Assembly: GCA_034927505.1 (NCBI GenBank)
Contig: JAYFPY010000014.1
Location: 186,001-250,000 of the forward strand
Reading direction: 5' to 3'
DNA from: RUG100 sp034927505
GTDB taxonomy: Bacteria > Bacillota > Clostridia > Peptostreptococcales > Anaerovoracaceae
DNA: 64,000 bases
The stretch's first letter is position 1. Each line of letters starts with the position of its first letter. Both the position numbers and the translations under genes were made by a program. The notes beneath the pieces were generated by a model that worked only from the letters and a program-made list of their open reading frames with translations, did no database searches and was not told the DNA's origin. This document shows, in pieces, positions 8,199-17,536 of the stretch.

Positions 8199-10949
8199 CT
8201 ACTGAGTTATGGTGACCGTATAACCGGGAGGGATAGGGTACTTGTCCGGATCCTGGTTATGGACCGGACAGTAGTACAGCGCATGCTCGTCGCCGGAGTC
8301 CATAATCTTTTCTGTACGGTCTTTGCACCACGGCGTTGCGATGTAGCCGGATGAGCTGCATGTTTCCACGCTGACCTGCTGCGTCGTAGATGCTTTCTCA
8401 TCGGAAGCAGAGGAAGCCGCCTTTTGTGTCCCGTCGATATAGTACTCGCCGCCCCATCTGATAACAGACGACGGTTTTGAAGAAAACGATCCGGTCTCGC
8501 CTGCAGTGGCGGCAGTCATGATCTTGCTCCACATCTTTGCTGCAGCCGAAGAGCCCTGGTCCAGTTCAATGTTTATATCATTTCCAAGCCAGCAGGCGGC
8601 AGAATACTGCGGCGTGAATCCGCAGAACCAGGCATCGTAGTTGTCGGTGGTGGTACCTGTTTTGCCGGCCGTAGGCTGCTGTGTCTTTGCGTCTTTGGCC
8701 ACTCCGTTTGTGACTGTAGTGCGAAGAATATCTGTCATGATAAAGGACACTCCTTCGCTCATGACCTTTGTTTTCTTATTGGCGTTGTCCAAGATGACGT
8801 TACCGTCTTTGTCGGTGATCTTTGTATATGATGTATAGTCGACATGCTGTCCGCCGTTGGGGAACGTGCCGTAGGCGGAGGCCATTTCGATAGGAGAGAT
8901 GCCTTTTGCCATGCCTCCCAGAGCGAGAGCAGCTGCATTTTTATCATTGGCAGTGCCTGTTTCGACAAGGCTTGTAATACCGAATTTTTTCAGCTGATCT
9001 ATCGAAGCTGAAGGACCGATCTGCTGGAACACTCTGACTGCATTTACATTGACAGACTGTTCTACAGATTTTCGAAGAGTCATGATACCACGGTACCCGT
9101 TGTACCAGTTTTTAGGCCAGACCTTGCCGTTGATGGTCAGAGGCGCATCATTGATCTTGGAAGCGGCAGTCCAGTAGCTTCCGTAAAGAGATGTATTCTG
9201 GTTCTTATCGTACTCGGTAAATTTCATGCCTGTACCGGCCTTGGCTGCATCTTCGCCTTCCTGCAGCGCTGTTGAATAAACGGAGAGGGGCTTTATGGAT
9301 GAGCCGGGCTGCCGTGTGCTGTCGGCACGGTCATAGAGAAGCTTGCCGGTGGTTTCCCGTCCTCCTGAAAGCCCTTTTATTTCTCCCGTCTTATAGTCTA
9401 TTATGACCATCGAACCCTGTGGCTGTTTTACTTCCTGTCCCAGATTGTAGCTGTCTTCATCTATGATGAAGGAGTCGCCGTATTTTACGAAAAAATCCGG
9501 ATGATCCGCAATAAAAGTCTTGTCGATGACGATATCGCCGTCGCTGTTTTTGGATTTATATTTTTGCGGTATCAGCAGAGTAGAGGATTCGATGCTGTAT
9601 AGAGTTCCCTCTTTCATCATATACATATCCTTCATTTCAATGCTGTAGTCTTTTTTCCCGTCGGAGACAGTATCATAAAAATTTAGACGATTACCTGATT
9701 TCAGGATGATATCTCCGGAAGGATCCGTCGTGTATTCATCGGAGGAAAGTATGAACTGACCATCGTCGTTTATCATATTGCTGTATTTGTACAGCAGTAT
9801 GTTTTTCTTATCGTTGATTATGTTCCCGCTGCTGTCATATTTCAGATTCGCGACAGAAGGAAAGTTGGAATTTTCTTTGAAAGCTTCATCTATGGCTCCC
9901 TGCACTTTGCTGCTAAGGGATGTATATATTTTTAGCCCGCCGGTATATACCATTTTTTTTGCGGCATCTTTGGAGTATCCCGTTTCTGTCAGATCGGAGA
10001 TTATCTCGTCTATGGCAAAATCGGTAAAATACGAGGCTTTGGAACTGTAGGCATTGTCGTCAAGGTCCAGCTGCTTTTTCAGAGATGTCCCCTTAATCGC
10101 ATCGGCCTGCTCAGCGGTAAGATAGCCCTGATCCTGCATATTCTGAACGGCAAGAAGACGCCTGCCTTTGGCTGCATCACCGTTGTAGACGATGGTGTAA
10201 TTCGGCGACTTGTACAGGATATCTTTCTTTTTCAGCTCAAGGGCCTCGGATTCAATCGTATTGTTGTCGATGGTTTTGACCAGTGCATAATCGTTGGGAG
10301 ATTTAGGGATGGCGGCCAGAGCTATGCACTGGGTGGCGTTCAGATCTTCTACATCCTTGGAATAGTATGCCTGGCTGGCAGCCTGGATCCCATATGAGTT
10401 ATATCCGAAATATATGGTGTTGAGGTAAGCTTCCATTATTTGTTCTTTTGTGAGAGTACGTTCCAGGAGAACAGCATACCAGGCCTCTGCCACCTTTCTG
10501 TTGAGTGAGCGTATGCTTTTGCTCTCAGGAAGGTAGACATTGCGGGCAAGCTGCTGGGTTATGGTTGAAGTGCCGCTGACCTCGCCGCCTGATGTAAGAC
10601 TGTCTTTGATCGCACCGAATATGCGTATCACGTTAAAGCCGTGATGACTCCAGAAAGTCTTGTCTTCAATGGAAACTACTGCGTTTATCAGGTCATCCGG
10701 GATCTGATCATAGTCGACGTTGATCCGGTTGCCGTCTCCCTGATATATGTTTTCAAGCACGTTGCCCTTGTCATCGTATAGGATCGAACTTTCGGACAGG
10801 TTGGAATATATATTGTCAGGATCGATCTTTGGTGAATTTGCAATAACAGTTACAGAATACAGTATCAGGAATACAGCAAAGGCAACGATCATCACCAGTG
10901 CTGTTTTTAGTATTTTTGTCTTTCTGCTTTTTCCTTTTGCTCTTGTCAT
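8199..10949 (-). CDS. Class A penicillin-binding protein (transglycosylase/transpeptidase)
   Basis: 916 aa from the ATG at 10949, preferred over an upstream in-frame TTG because AAGGGG precedes it. A short basic cytoplasmic tail and one membrane anchor (about residues 15-38) come first. The GT51 glycosyltransferase domain shows EDKTFWSHHGFN and GTSTITQQLARN; the transpeptidase domain shows the SxxK motif in RQPGSSIKPL, SVN as the SxN motif, and GKTGTT. The C-terminus adds a Ser-rich linker and a short Cys-containing extension ending PPGYTVTITQ. It polymerises and cross-links peptidoglycan outside the membrane. A promoter lies upstream at 10985-11012. Confidence 0.92.
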   Translation of the reverse strand: MTRAKGKSRKTKILKTALVMIVAFAVFLILYSVTVIANSPKIDPDNIYSNLSESSILYDDKGNVLENIYQGDGNRINVDYDQIPDDLINAVVSIEDKTFWSHHGFNVIRIFGAIKDSLTSGGEVSGTSTITQQLARNVYLPESKSIRSLNRKVAEAWYAVLLERTLTKEQIMEAYLNTIYFGYNSYGIQAASQAYYSKDVEDLNATQCIALAAIPKSPNDYALVKTIDNNTIESEALELKKKDILYKSPNYTIVYNGDAAKGRRLLAVQNMQDQGYLTAEQADAIKGTSLKKQLDLDDNAYSSKASYFTDFAIDEIISDLTETGYSKDAAKKMVYTGGLKIYTSLSSKVQGAIDEAFKENSNFPSVANLKYDSSGNIINDKKNILLYKYSNMINDDGQFILSSDEYTTDPSGDIILKSGNRLNFYDTVSDGKKDYSIEMKDMYMMKEGTLYSIESSTLLIPQKYKSKNSDGDIVIDKTFIADHPDFFVKYGDSFIIDEDSYNLGQEVKQPQGSMVIIDYKTGEIKGLSGGRETTGKLLYDRADSTRQPGSSIKPLSVYSTALQEGEDAAKAGTGMKFTEYDKNQNTSLYGSYWTAASKINDAPLTINGKVWPKNWYNGYRGIMTLRKSVEQSVNVNAVRVFQQIGPSASIDQLKKFGITSLVETGTANDKNAAALALGGMAKGISPIEMASAYGTFPNGGQHVDYTSYTKITDKDGNVILDNANKKTKVMSEGVSFIMTDILRTTVTNGVAKDAKTQQPTAGKTGTTTDNYDAWFCGFTPQYSAACWLGNDINIELDQGSSAAAKMWSKIMTAATAGETGSFSSKPSSVIRWGGEYYIDGTQKAASSASDEKASTTQQVSVETCSSSGYIATPWCKDRTEKIMDSGDEHALYYCPVHNQDPDKYPIPPGYTVTITQ

Positions 10950-10984
10950 ACAGAACCCCTTATTCTTTATCTCACACAAATAAA

Positions 10985-11012
10985 ATTATAGCATACGAAA
11001 GTGAAGATTCAA
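10985..11012 (-). promoter_or_regulatory. Promoter for the class A PBP gene
   Basis: On the minus strand TTGAAT (11012-11007), 16-base spacer, TATAAT (10990-10985), about 36 bases ahead of the ATG. Confidence 0.65.
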
Positions 11013-11109
11013 AGAAAAAGAGGTGCGAAGAGATATTGTAATATTATCCCAATTGGTATAATATATAGTAATGCGGATCGGCTTTGCATCAGTCTATGGA
11101 GGAACTGTG

Positions 11110-13371
11110 ATGCGGAGACCGACAGTGATGGCTGCATGTGCCTTTGCTCTGGGCATTGCGGCAGCTTATCAGTTGAAATTCAACAGTATAGTTTTACTTG
11201 CGGCATGTGCGGCAGTTGTTTTCATGTGGTTCATGAAGGCGCCTCGTATTGCTGTGCTGTTTTTATGTTTTCTTACGGCCGGGAGCGGTATATTCGTTTT
11301 CGCGGACAGCCGCACAGAGCCACTGGAAAAATACTGCGGCGGCAGCACGGAGATATCGGGGACCATAAGACATATGACAGAAAAAGAGGATTGTGTGCGG
11401 CTGGAGATAGCTGAGAAGAGGGGCAGCCGGGTGCTGCTGTCAGTATACGGAAAGGATATACCTGAATTTGAGGAGGGACAGAACGTAACAGCTTTCTGTG
11501 AGATTTCTCTGCCATCGCCTGCAAGGAACCCGGGATGCTTCGACTACCGGATGTACTTAAAGACGCGAAAAGTGAATATTACAGCGACAGCATCCGATTA
11601 TCAGATACGGACCGGCAGGATCACATCAAAACTGCGGAATCGTATCTGGAGCATCAGGCAGGGGTTTCATCAGAGGCTGGAGGATCATATGTCGAAGGAC
11701 GATCTGGCCATGGTGGAAGCTATGATGTTCGGAGACAAATCCGGGCTGGATGAGGAACTGTACGAGAGCTTTCAGAAGAACGGCACAGCCCATATACTGG
11801 CGGTAAGCGGGCTGCATATCGGGATGATATATGCACTGATCAGCTCTGTCATAGGCGGAAGAAGGAGGGTGTTCCCCAATATAGTCATACTTGTGCTGCT
11901 GATAATATACGCCGCTATGGCAGGATTCGCTCCATCGGTAGTCAGGGCTGTCATCATGATAGCTCTTCATATAATTTCCCGGCTGATCCATTACAGATAT
12001 GACCTAATGTCCGCCGGCTGTTTTACAGCAATGACGATCCTGGCAGCAAACCCGTATCAGCTATTCGGCCTGGGGTTTCAGCTGTCATTCCTGGCGATAT
12101 TTACAATGGCTGTCTTTCTGCCGGTATTCGAGTATATCCCGCTCCATCCTGTATTCAAAAATGTTTTTCTGCCTGTGCTGGTGATACAGGCGGGAATGGC
12201 TCCTTACAGCGCATACGTGTTCAATTATTTTTCCCTGGGGGCTTTCATTGCCAATATCCCGGTGATCTTTCTGGCCGGGATAGTTGTGCCGGCAGGGGTG
12301 GCAGCCATAGCTGCAACCGGGTCAATACCGGAGCTTTCGGGAATTTTTTCCGGTTTTTTGGAGATAGGGATCAAAGGGATATCGGTTTGCAATAATATAT
12401 TTTGCGCAAATGGAGCGACATCATTTGAAGTCACTTCGCCGTCGCTGATCCTGATACTGATTTACTACGGACTTTTCTTTTTCCTGCTGTCCGAGATGGC
12501 TCGTATATGGATCATCAGAGGGGATCGGGAGAAAGTCATATGCGGTTTGGTCGCTGTAGGCCTTCTTGTCTGCTTTTTCTACAGCGGATGGGCCAACGAG
12601 TTCAAAAAGGCGGAGATAGTTTTCCTGGATGTGGGTCAGGGCTCGGCCATACATCTCAGGTCGCCTTCAGGTTATAATATTTTCATAGACGGAGGAGGAA
12701 AAAAGGACTTCAATACAGGCAAAAAGATTTTAAAGCCCTACTGCCTTAAAAACGGAGTGAAAAAAGTGGACCTGGCTCTCGCGACCCATAAAGATACAGA
12801 TCACTACAAGGGACTGACGGAGCTGGAAGAACTGGGCATGATAGAGAAAATGATAACCAACGATGACGGGTACAAGGCCGGAGACGTGATATTCAGCGAA
12901 GACGGCTTTAGGATAGAAGCCGCAGCCCCTTTGGAGGAAGCCGGAGCCGAGGCATCGGCAGCGGTTTCTGAAACAGCTGCAGATGAAAGTGAAAATGAAA
13001 GATCTCTTGTTTTTAAAGTGACCGTAGGCGACTATTCCATCCTGGCAACAGGAGATATAGGGGAAGAGACTGAGAAAGCTGTGGCCGGTCACTGGGAAGG
13101 CAGTGGATTTCTTGAGACGGACATCCTTCTGGCACCTCATCACGGCAGCAGATTCAGCTCCTCGAAGGAGCTTATTGCGGCCGCTTCCCCGGGGATCACA
13201 GTTATACAGGTGGGGAAAAACAACTACGGACACCCGTCGGAAGAGGCACTTGACAGATACAGGAAGGCCGGGATACCGGTGTACCGGAACGACCGGCAGG
13301 GCGCAGTGGGGATATTCAGGGGATGCAGGGTCAGGACCATGCTGCAGAAACCTTCCGGCACTGCCAAATGA
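11110..13371 (+). CDS. comEC: DNA uptake channel protein ComEC/Rec2
   Basis: 753 aa from ATG 11110, chosen because GGAGG lies seven bases upstream; an ATG 39 bases earlier lacks one. ComEC forms the membrane pore for single-stranded DNA during transformation. N-terminal DUF4131-type region, then the multi-helix Competence domain with AVSGLHIGMIYALI, and a C-terminal metallo-beta-lactamase-like domain with FLDVGQGSAIHL, THKDTDHYKG and LLAPHHGSRFSS. All three regions look intact. No other competence genes are in the window; isolated comEC is common in Clostridia. Confidence 0.92.
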   Translation: MRRPTVMAACAFALGIAAAYQLKFNSIVLLAACAAVVFMWFMKAPRIAVLFLCFLTAGSGIFVFADSRTEPLEKYCGGSTEISGTIRHMTEKEDCVRLEIAEKRGSRVLLSVYGKDIPEFEEGQNVTAFCEISLPSPARNPGCFDYRMYLKTRKVNITATASDYQIRTGRITSKLRNRIWSIRQGFHQRLEDHMSKDDLAMVEAMMFGDKSGLDEELYESFQKNGTAHILAVSGLHIGMIYALISSVIGGRRRVFPNIVILVLLIIYAAMAGFAPSVVRAVIMIALHIISRLIHYRYDLMSAGCFTAMTILAANPYQLFGLGFQLSFLAIFTMAVFLPVFEYIPLHPVFKNVFLPVLVIQAGMAPYSAYVFNYFSLGAFIANIPVIFLAGIVVPAGVAAIAATGSIPELSGIFSGFLEIGIKGISVCNNIFCANGATSFEVTSPSLILILIYYGLFFFLLSEMARIWIIRGDREKVICGLVAVGLLVCFFYSGWANEFKKAEIVFLDVGQGSAIHLRSPSGYNIFIDGGGKKDFNTGKKILKPYCLKNGVKKVDLALATHKDTDHYKGLTELEELGMIEKMITNDDGYKAGDVIFSEDGFRIEAAAPLEEAGAEASAAVSETAADESENERSLVFKVTVGDYSILATGDIGEETEKAVAGHWEGSGFLETDILLAPHHGSRFSSSKELIAAASPGITVIQVGKNNYGHPSEEALDRYRKAGIPVYRNDRQGAVGIFRGCRVRTMLQKPSGTAK

Positions 13372-13390
13372 GAAGGATATGTGATATAAT
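13361..13390 (+). promoter_or_regulatory. Promoter for the isochorismatase-fold gene
   Basis: CTGCCA (13361-13366), 18-base spacer, TATAAT (13385-13390) preceded by TG one base upstream (extended -10). It overlaps the comEC stop. Confidence 0.6.
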
Positions 13391-13422
13391 CAGGGGAAAG
13401 ATCCGAAAAGGAGGATATGGAT

Positions 13423-13965
13423 ATGTCAAAATATGCAGTAATAGTTGTAGATATGCTGAATGATTTCGTTACAGGTGCACTGGGATGCGACCGGGGACGG
13501 GCCATAGTGCCGCACCTTGAAAAGCTGATAAAAGCAGCAAGAGAAAAGAAAATACCGGTGATCTATTCCAATGATTCTCACTTGAAGGGCATCGATCATG
13601 AATTGAAACTGTGGGGCGACCATGCCATACGAGGCACTGAAGGCGCAGAGGTCATACCTGAGCTGAAACCGGAAGAAACGGACTACATTGTGCCAAAGAG
13701 ACGATACAGCGGGTTTTATCAGACGGATATGGGGCTACTCCTGAAGGAACTGGGAGCAGATACAGTCATAATAACCGGGCTCCACGCACATATGTGCTGC
13801 AGGCACACGGCGGCAGACGCCTACTATCTGGGATATGATATCGTTGTACCAAAAGAGACGACTGATTCATTCACTAAAGAGGATTACGAAAGCGGCCTGA
13901 AATACTTTGAAGAAGTATACGGAGCGGAGATATGCGGACTGGATGATCTTATCGGAAGCTTTTGA
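13423..13965 (+). CDS. Isochorismatase-family cysteine hydrolase
   Basis: 180 aa, beginning MSKYAVIVVDMLNDFVTG. Start 13423 is preferred because AAAGGAGG is eight bases upstream, too close to the ATG at 13417. The catalytic Asp (VVDMLNDF), Lys (VPKRRYSGF) and Cys (GLHAHMCC) triad of the family is present. Related enzymes include nicotinamidases and other amidases; the substrate cannot be read from sequence. Single gene between comEC and holA. Confidence 0.85.
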   Translation: MSKYAVIVVDMLNDFVTGALGCDRGRAIVPHLEKLIKAAREKKIPVIYSNDSHLKGIDHELKLWGDHAIRGTEGAEVIPELKPEETDYIVPKRRYSGFYQTDMGLLLKELGADTVIITGLHAHMCCRHTAADAYYLGYDIVVPKETTDSFTKEDYESGLKYFEEVYGAEICGLDDLIGSF

Positions 13966-14052
13966 GCAGAGATCCCGTGTAAATATTTAGGGAGAATGTA
14001 AATACCAGTTAAAATATCGTTAAATAATTATCAAAATAATACTGAGGTGAGA

Positions 14053-15117
14053 ATGGCTTACAATACCAGACATGCATTTGAAACAATAGGCGAGGATATA
14101 AAAAACGGCAAAACAGGCAATCTGTTTTTCCTGCGGGGAAAAGAACAGTACCTGGTTGAATGGGCCTGCGATACTATCATAAAGAAATACGTCAATGAAG
14201 CTACACGGACATTGGATCTGGTAAGATTCGAGCCCGGAGCTTTTGATATGGATGCAGTGATAGAAGCATGCGAGACCATACCTCTGTTTTCTGAAAAAAA
14301 AGTTGTGATCCTGGATAATTTCTATTTGCTTTGGGGCAAAGACAGAGACAAGCAGTTCGATGAGGAGAAACGAGACATATTCAAAGATTACATCAGGGAG
14401 ATCCCAGATACGGCAATACTGGTAGTTGCCGTGCCGGCTGCGCCCACATATAAGCTGGAGAAATACGGCAACAGCACATCAAAGGCCCTTGCCGCAGCCG
14501 GGAAAGAATATGATTTCGGTCCTCTCTCCGGACGGCAGCTGCTTGGATTCATGAAAAAAAGACTGGTGGCAGGGGGGAAAACGGCCAGCCGCGCCACTAT
14601 GGAGATGCTCATTGCGGAAAGCGGATACCTGAACGAAGAGATCGATTACGGCCTCTTTCAACTGGACAATGATCTGAAAAAAATCATGGCACTGGCGGAA
14701 GGCGATGAAATAAGACCTGAAGATGTAATGAAAGGCATCTCCGACAATCTGGAGCACAATACTTTCAAATTGCTGGACAGCATATGCAGCAACAGAAAGG
14801 CCGAAGGCTTCCGCCTCATAAGAGAGCTGCTTTTGAGCGGACACAGTACATTTGAACTGCTGGGCGGCATAATCAATCAGCTGGAGCTGATGCAGGAAGT
14901 AAAAGAAATGAAAAATCTTGGCAGCGGTGTGCCTCAGATGGCAAAGATCCTGGGCAAACATCAGTATCCTATAAAAAAAGCCATCGGTTTTTCCGAAAAA
15001 TATTCCGAAGCCCAGGTGAAGTCCATGCTGCAGAAAGCATTTGAAGTTGAGAAGAATATAAAGAGGGGAATATTGAAAGAAGAGATGGCGTTGGAGATGT
15101 TTGTTGCAAGAATATAG
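14053..15117 (+). CDS. holA: DNA polymerase III delta subunit
   Basis: 354 aa, usual size. Delta opens the beta sliding clamp as part of the clamp-loader complex. The AAA+-like N-terminus shows FLRGKEQYLVEWA in place of a working P-loop, as expected for delta, then RFEPGAFD and LLDSICSNRKAEGFRLIRELLLSG of the collar region. The ATG is preceded by GAGGTGA. It stands alone between the isochorismatase gene and the redox operon. Confidence 0.9.
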   Translation: MAYNTRHAFETIGEDIKNGKTGNLFFLRGKEQYLVEWACDTIIKKYVNEATRTLDLVRFEPGAFDMDAVIEACETIPLFSEKKVVILDNFYLLWGKDRDKQFDEEKRDIFKDYIREIPDTAILVVAVPAAPTYKLEKYGNSTSKALAAAGKEYDFGPLSGRQLLGFMKKRLVAGGKTASRATMEMLIAESGYLNEEIDYGLFQLDNDLKKIMALAEGDEIRPEDVMKGISDNLEHNTFKLLDSICSNRKAEGFRLIRELLLSGHSTFELLGGIINQLELMQEVKEMKNLGSGVPQMAKILGKHQYPIKKAIGFSEKYSEAQVKSMLQKAFEVEKNIKRGILKEEMALEMFVARI

Positions 15118-15129
15118 CCAACATCCACT

Positions 15130-15158
15130 TTGACACAAAAATGTCAATCTTGTATACA
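15130..15158 (+). promoter_or_regulatory. Promoter with an overlapping 18-bp palindrome upstream of the Stn-like operon
   Basis: TTGACA (15130-15135), 17-base spacer, TATACA (15153-15158). The -35 box is also the left arm of a perfect inverted repeat, TTGACA-N6-TGTCAA (15130-15147), whose right arm lies in the spacer, a typical place for a repressor. Confidence 0.6.
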
Positions 15159-15171
15159 TGAGCCAAAATCA

Positions 15172-15200
15172 TTGAATTTTCTAAATTCGTTTGTTATACT
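15172..15200 (+). promoter_or_regulatory. Second promoter of the Stn-like operon
   Basis: TTGAAT (15172-15177), 17-base spacer, TATACT (15195-15200), about 48 bases before the first ATG. Tandem with the promoter at 15130. Confidence 0.65.
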
Positions 15201-15248
15201 TTCACTACATGTAAAAGATACTGCTAACTTACAAAAGGAGATATTAGC

Positions 15249-15761
15249 ATGAGTGAAAAATGCAGTTGCGGAAACGGCAACAGGCAAGAGCGATTCAAAG
15301 AACTGGCGCCTACGCTGAAAAAATATGCGGCGGTACCGGGCAGTCTGATCACTATCCTGCAGAAAACTCAGGAGATCTACGGGTATCTTTCCCCGGATGC
15401 GATCAATTACATAGCGGATGAAACAGGGATAAAGCCGGCCAAAATATATGGCGTGGCTACTTTCTATGCGCAGTTCCGTATGGAGCCGATAGGAAAATAT
15501 CTTATCATGCTGTGCAAGGGCACTGCATGTCATGTGAACGGAGCAGATGTAATAGAAGAGTCTATCTGCGAGCATCTTGGTATAGGAGACGGGGAGACAA
15601 CGGAAGACGGAATTTTTACGTTGAACAATGTGGCATGTCTCGGATGTTGCTCACTGGCCCCGGTAATGATGGTAAAAAGTGCTGAGGAAGATGAAACTTT
15701 CGGAAATCTGACAAAAGATTCCGTCAAGGATATCCTCGACAGCATCAAAGAGAGAGCATAG
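15249..15761 (+). CDS. NuoE/HydC-like thioredoxin-fold [2Fe-2S] subunit (StnC-like)
   Basis: 170 aa. This subunit carries a [2Fe-2S] cluster and supports electron transfer at the NADH site of the NuoF/HydB partner. The N-terminal helical region contains the family's Y-x-GYLSPDAINYIADE-type segment, and the cluster ligands appear as CKGTAC and CLGCC. AAAAGGAG precedes the ATG. First of three tightly spaced genes, with the second starting 13 bases later. Confidence 0.9.
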   Translation: MSEKCSCGNGNRQERFKELAPTLKKYAAVPGSLITILQKTQEIYGYLSPDAINYIADETGIKPAKIYGVATFYAQFRMEPIGKYLIMLCKGTACHVNGADVIEESICEHLGIGDGETTEDGIFTLNNVACLGCCSLAPVMMVKSAEEDETFGNLTKDSVKDILDSIKERA

Positions 15762-15774
15762 GGAGGTGCAGACA

Positions 15775-17523
15775 ATGAAAATCATCGTAGGGCAGGGGAG
15801 CTGCGGTATAGCCACCGGAGCGAGAAAAACTGCCGCTGAATTCGAAAAACAGCTTCGTGCGGAAAAAATAGATATCAATGTCGGTATCGCCGGATGTGTC
15901 GGAACGTGTTATCTGGAACCTATCGTGGACATCTATGAAGATGACGGAAAAATGACCAGATATGTCAAAGTCCAGCCGGAAAACGTAAGGACAATAGTCG
16001 ACGGCCATATAAAAGGAGGAAGACCTGTTGAGGAAATGAGCATTTCCGATGAAGACAAACAATTCCTTGGAAAACAGAAGAGGATTGTTCTTGAAAATGC
16101 AGGAATAATAGATCCTGAAAATATAGAAGAATATATATCGGTCGAAGGATACAGCGCTGCGGAAAAAATGTTGAAAAGCATGCATCCCGAGCAGGTGATC
16201 GATGAGGTAAAATCATCGGGACTGAGGGGACGCGGAGGTGCAGGTTTTCCGACATGGTTCAAGTGGAACGCTACAAGAAGAGCAGCCGGGAGACCGAAAT
16301 ACATCGTCTGCAATGCCGACGAGGGAGATCCGGGAGCTTTCATGGACAGATCTGTACTGGAAGGAGACCCTCATGCGCTTTTAGAAGGCATGATAATATG
16401 CGGATATGCGATCGGCGCTGTCCAGGGCATAATATACTGCCGTGCCGAATATCCTCTTGCCATAAAGCGCCTTGAGATAGCAATGGAACAGGCGAGGAAA
16501 AAGGGATTCCTCGGGAAAAACATCTTCGGGTCCGGAGTTGATTTCGATGTAATGATAAAAGAAGGTGCAGGAGCTTTCGTATGCGGCGAGGAAACTGCAA
16601 TGATCGCTTCTCTGGAGGGAGAGCGTGGTATGCCTCGTGTAAAATTCCCGTTCCCGGCAGAAAAAGGATACTGGCAGAAACCTACTAACATAAACAATGT
16701 TGAGACATATGCAAACCTTCCGTGGATATTGAGGAACGGAGGCAAAGCTTTCAGTGCTATGGGCACGGACAAGAGCAAAGGAACAAAAGTGTTCGCTCTT
16801 GCCGGAAAGATTAAAAAAGGCGGACTTGCAGAGGTGCCGATGGGTCTTCCTCTGAAAGAAGTCATATTCGGCATAGGCGGCGGCATCAAGAAAGACAAGA
16901 AGTTCAAAGCTGTCCAGATGGGCGGGCCGTCCGGCGGATGTGTGCCGGCAAGGCTGATAGATACGCCGGTAACATATGAAGACATAACCAAGACCGGTGC
17001 AATAGTAGGCTCCGGCGGCATGATCGTAATGGATGAAGATACATGCATGGTAGACATGGCAAGATATTTCCTGGATTTCACACGAAAAGAAAGCTGCGGC
17101 AAATGCACGTACTGCAGACTGGGAACAAAGCGGATGCTGGAGATACTGGAGCGTATAACTCAGGGCAAAGGAAAAGACGGAGATATAGAGCTGCTGGAAG
17201 AACTGGCTGTAAAAATAAAGGAAGGGTCCCTCTGTGGACTTGGGCAGACAGCACCGAACCCGGTACTGACAACGATCAAGTATTTCAGAAACGAATATGA
17301 AGATCATATATACAAGAAAAAATGTACGGCAAAATCATGTAAGGCCCTCATCAAATTTGAAATAACAGATGAGTGCAGGGGCTGTACTCTGTGCGCTAAA
17401 AAGTGTCCGGTGGATGCTATATCAGGGCAGGCAAAAGGTATGCACGTGATAGATCAGAGTAAATGCGTCAAATGCGGAAGATGTTTGGAAAACTGCAAAT
17501 TCAACGCAATAACAGTAGAGTAA
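15775..17523 (+). CDS. NuoF/HydB-like NADH-binding flavin/Fe-S subunit (StnB-like)
   Basis: 582 aa from ATG 15775, eight bases behind GGGAGG. Order of domains: thioredoxin-like [2Fe-2S] (about 1-95), NADH/FMN-binding core with GRGGAGFPTWFKW and GAGAFVCGEETAM, an SLBB segment, the N3-type cluster ESCGKCTYCRLGT, and a C-terminal pair of [4Fe-4S] sites (CRGCTLCAKKCP, CVKCGRCLENC). This is the HydB form, with more Fe-S centres than respiratory NuoF. It would exchange electrons between NAD(H) and the partner subunits in the cytoplasm. Confidence 0.9.
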   Translation: MKIIVGQGSCGIATGARKTAAEFEKQLRAEKIDINVGIAGCVGTCYLEPIVDIYEDDGKMTRYVKVQPENVRTIVDGHIKGGRPVEEMSISDEDKQFLGKQKRIVLENAGIIDPENIEEYISVEGYSAAEKMLKSMHPEQVIDEVKSSGLRGRGGAGFPTWFKWNATRRAAGRPKYIVCNADEGDPGAFMDRSVLEGDPHALLEGMIICGYAIGAVQGIIYCRAEYPLAIKRLEIAMEQARKKGFLGKNIFGSGVDFDVMIKEGAGAFVCGEETAMIASLEGERGMPRVKFPFPAEKGYWQKPTNINNVETYANLPWILRNGGKAFSAMGTDKSKGTKVFALAGKIKKGGLAEVPMGLPLKEVIFGIGGGIKKDKKFKAVQMGGPSGGCVPARLIDTPVTYEDITKTGAIVGSGGMIVMDEDTCMVDMARYFLDFTRKESCGKCTYCRLGTKRMLEILERITQGKGKDGDIELLEELAVKIKEGSLCGLGQTAPNPVLTTIKYFRNEYEDHIYKKKCTAKSCKALIKFEITDECRGCTLCAKKCPVDAISGQAKGMHVIDQSKCVKCGRCLENCKFNAITVE

Positions 17524-17536
17524 CAGGAGGACTGAC

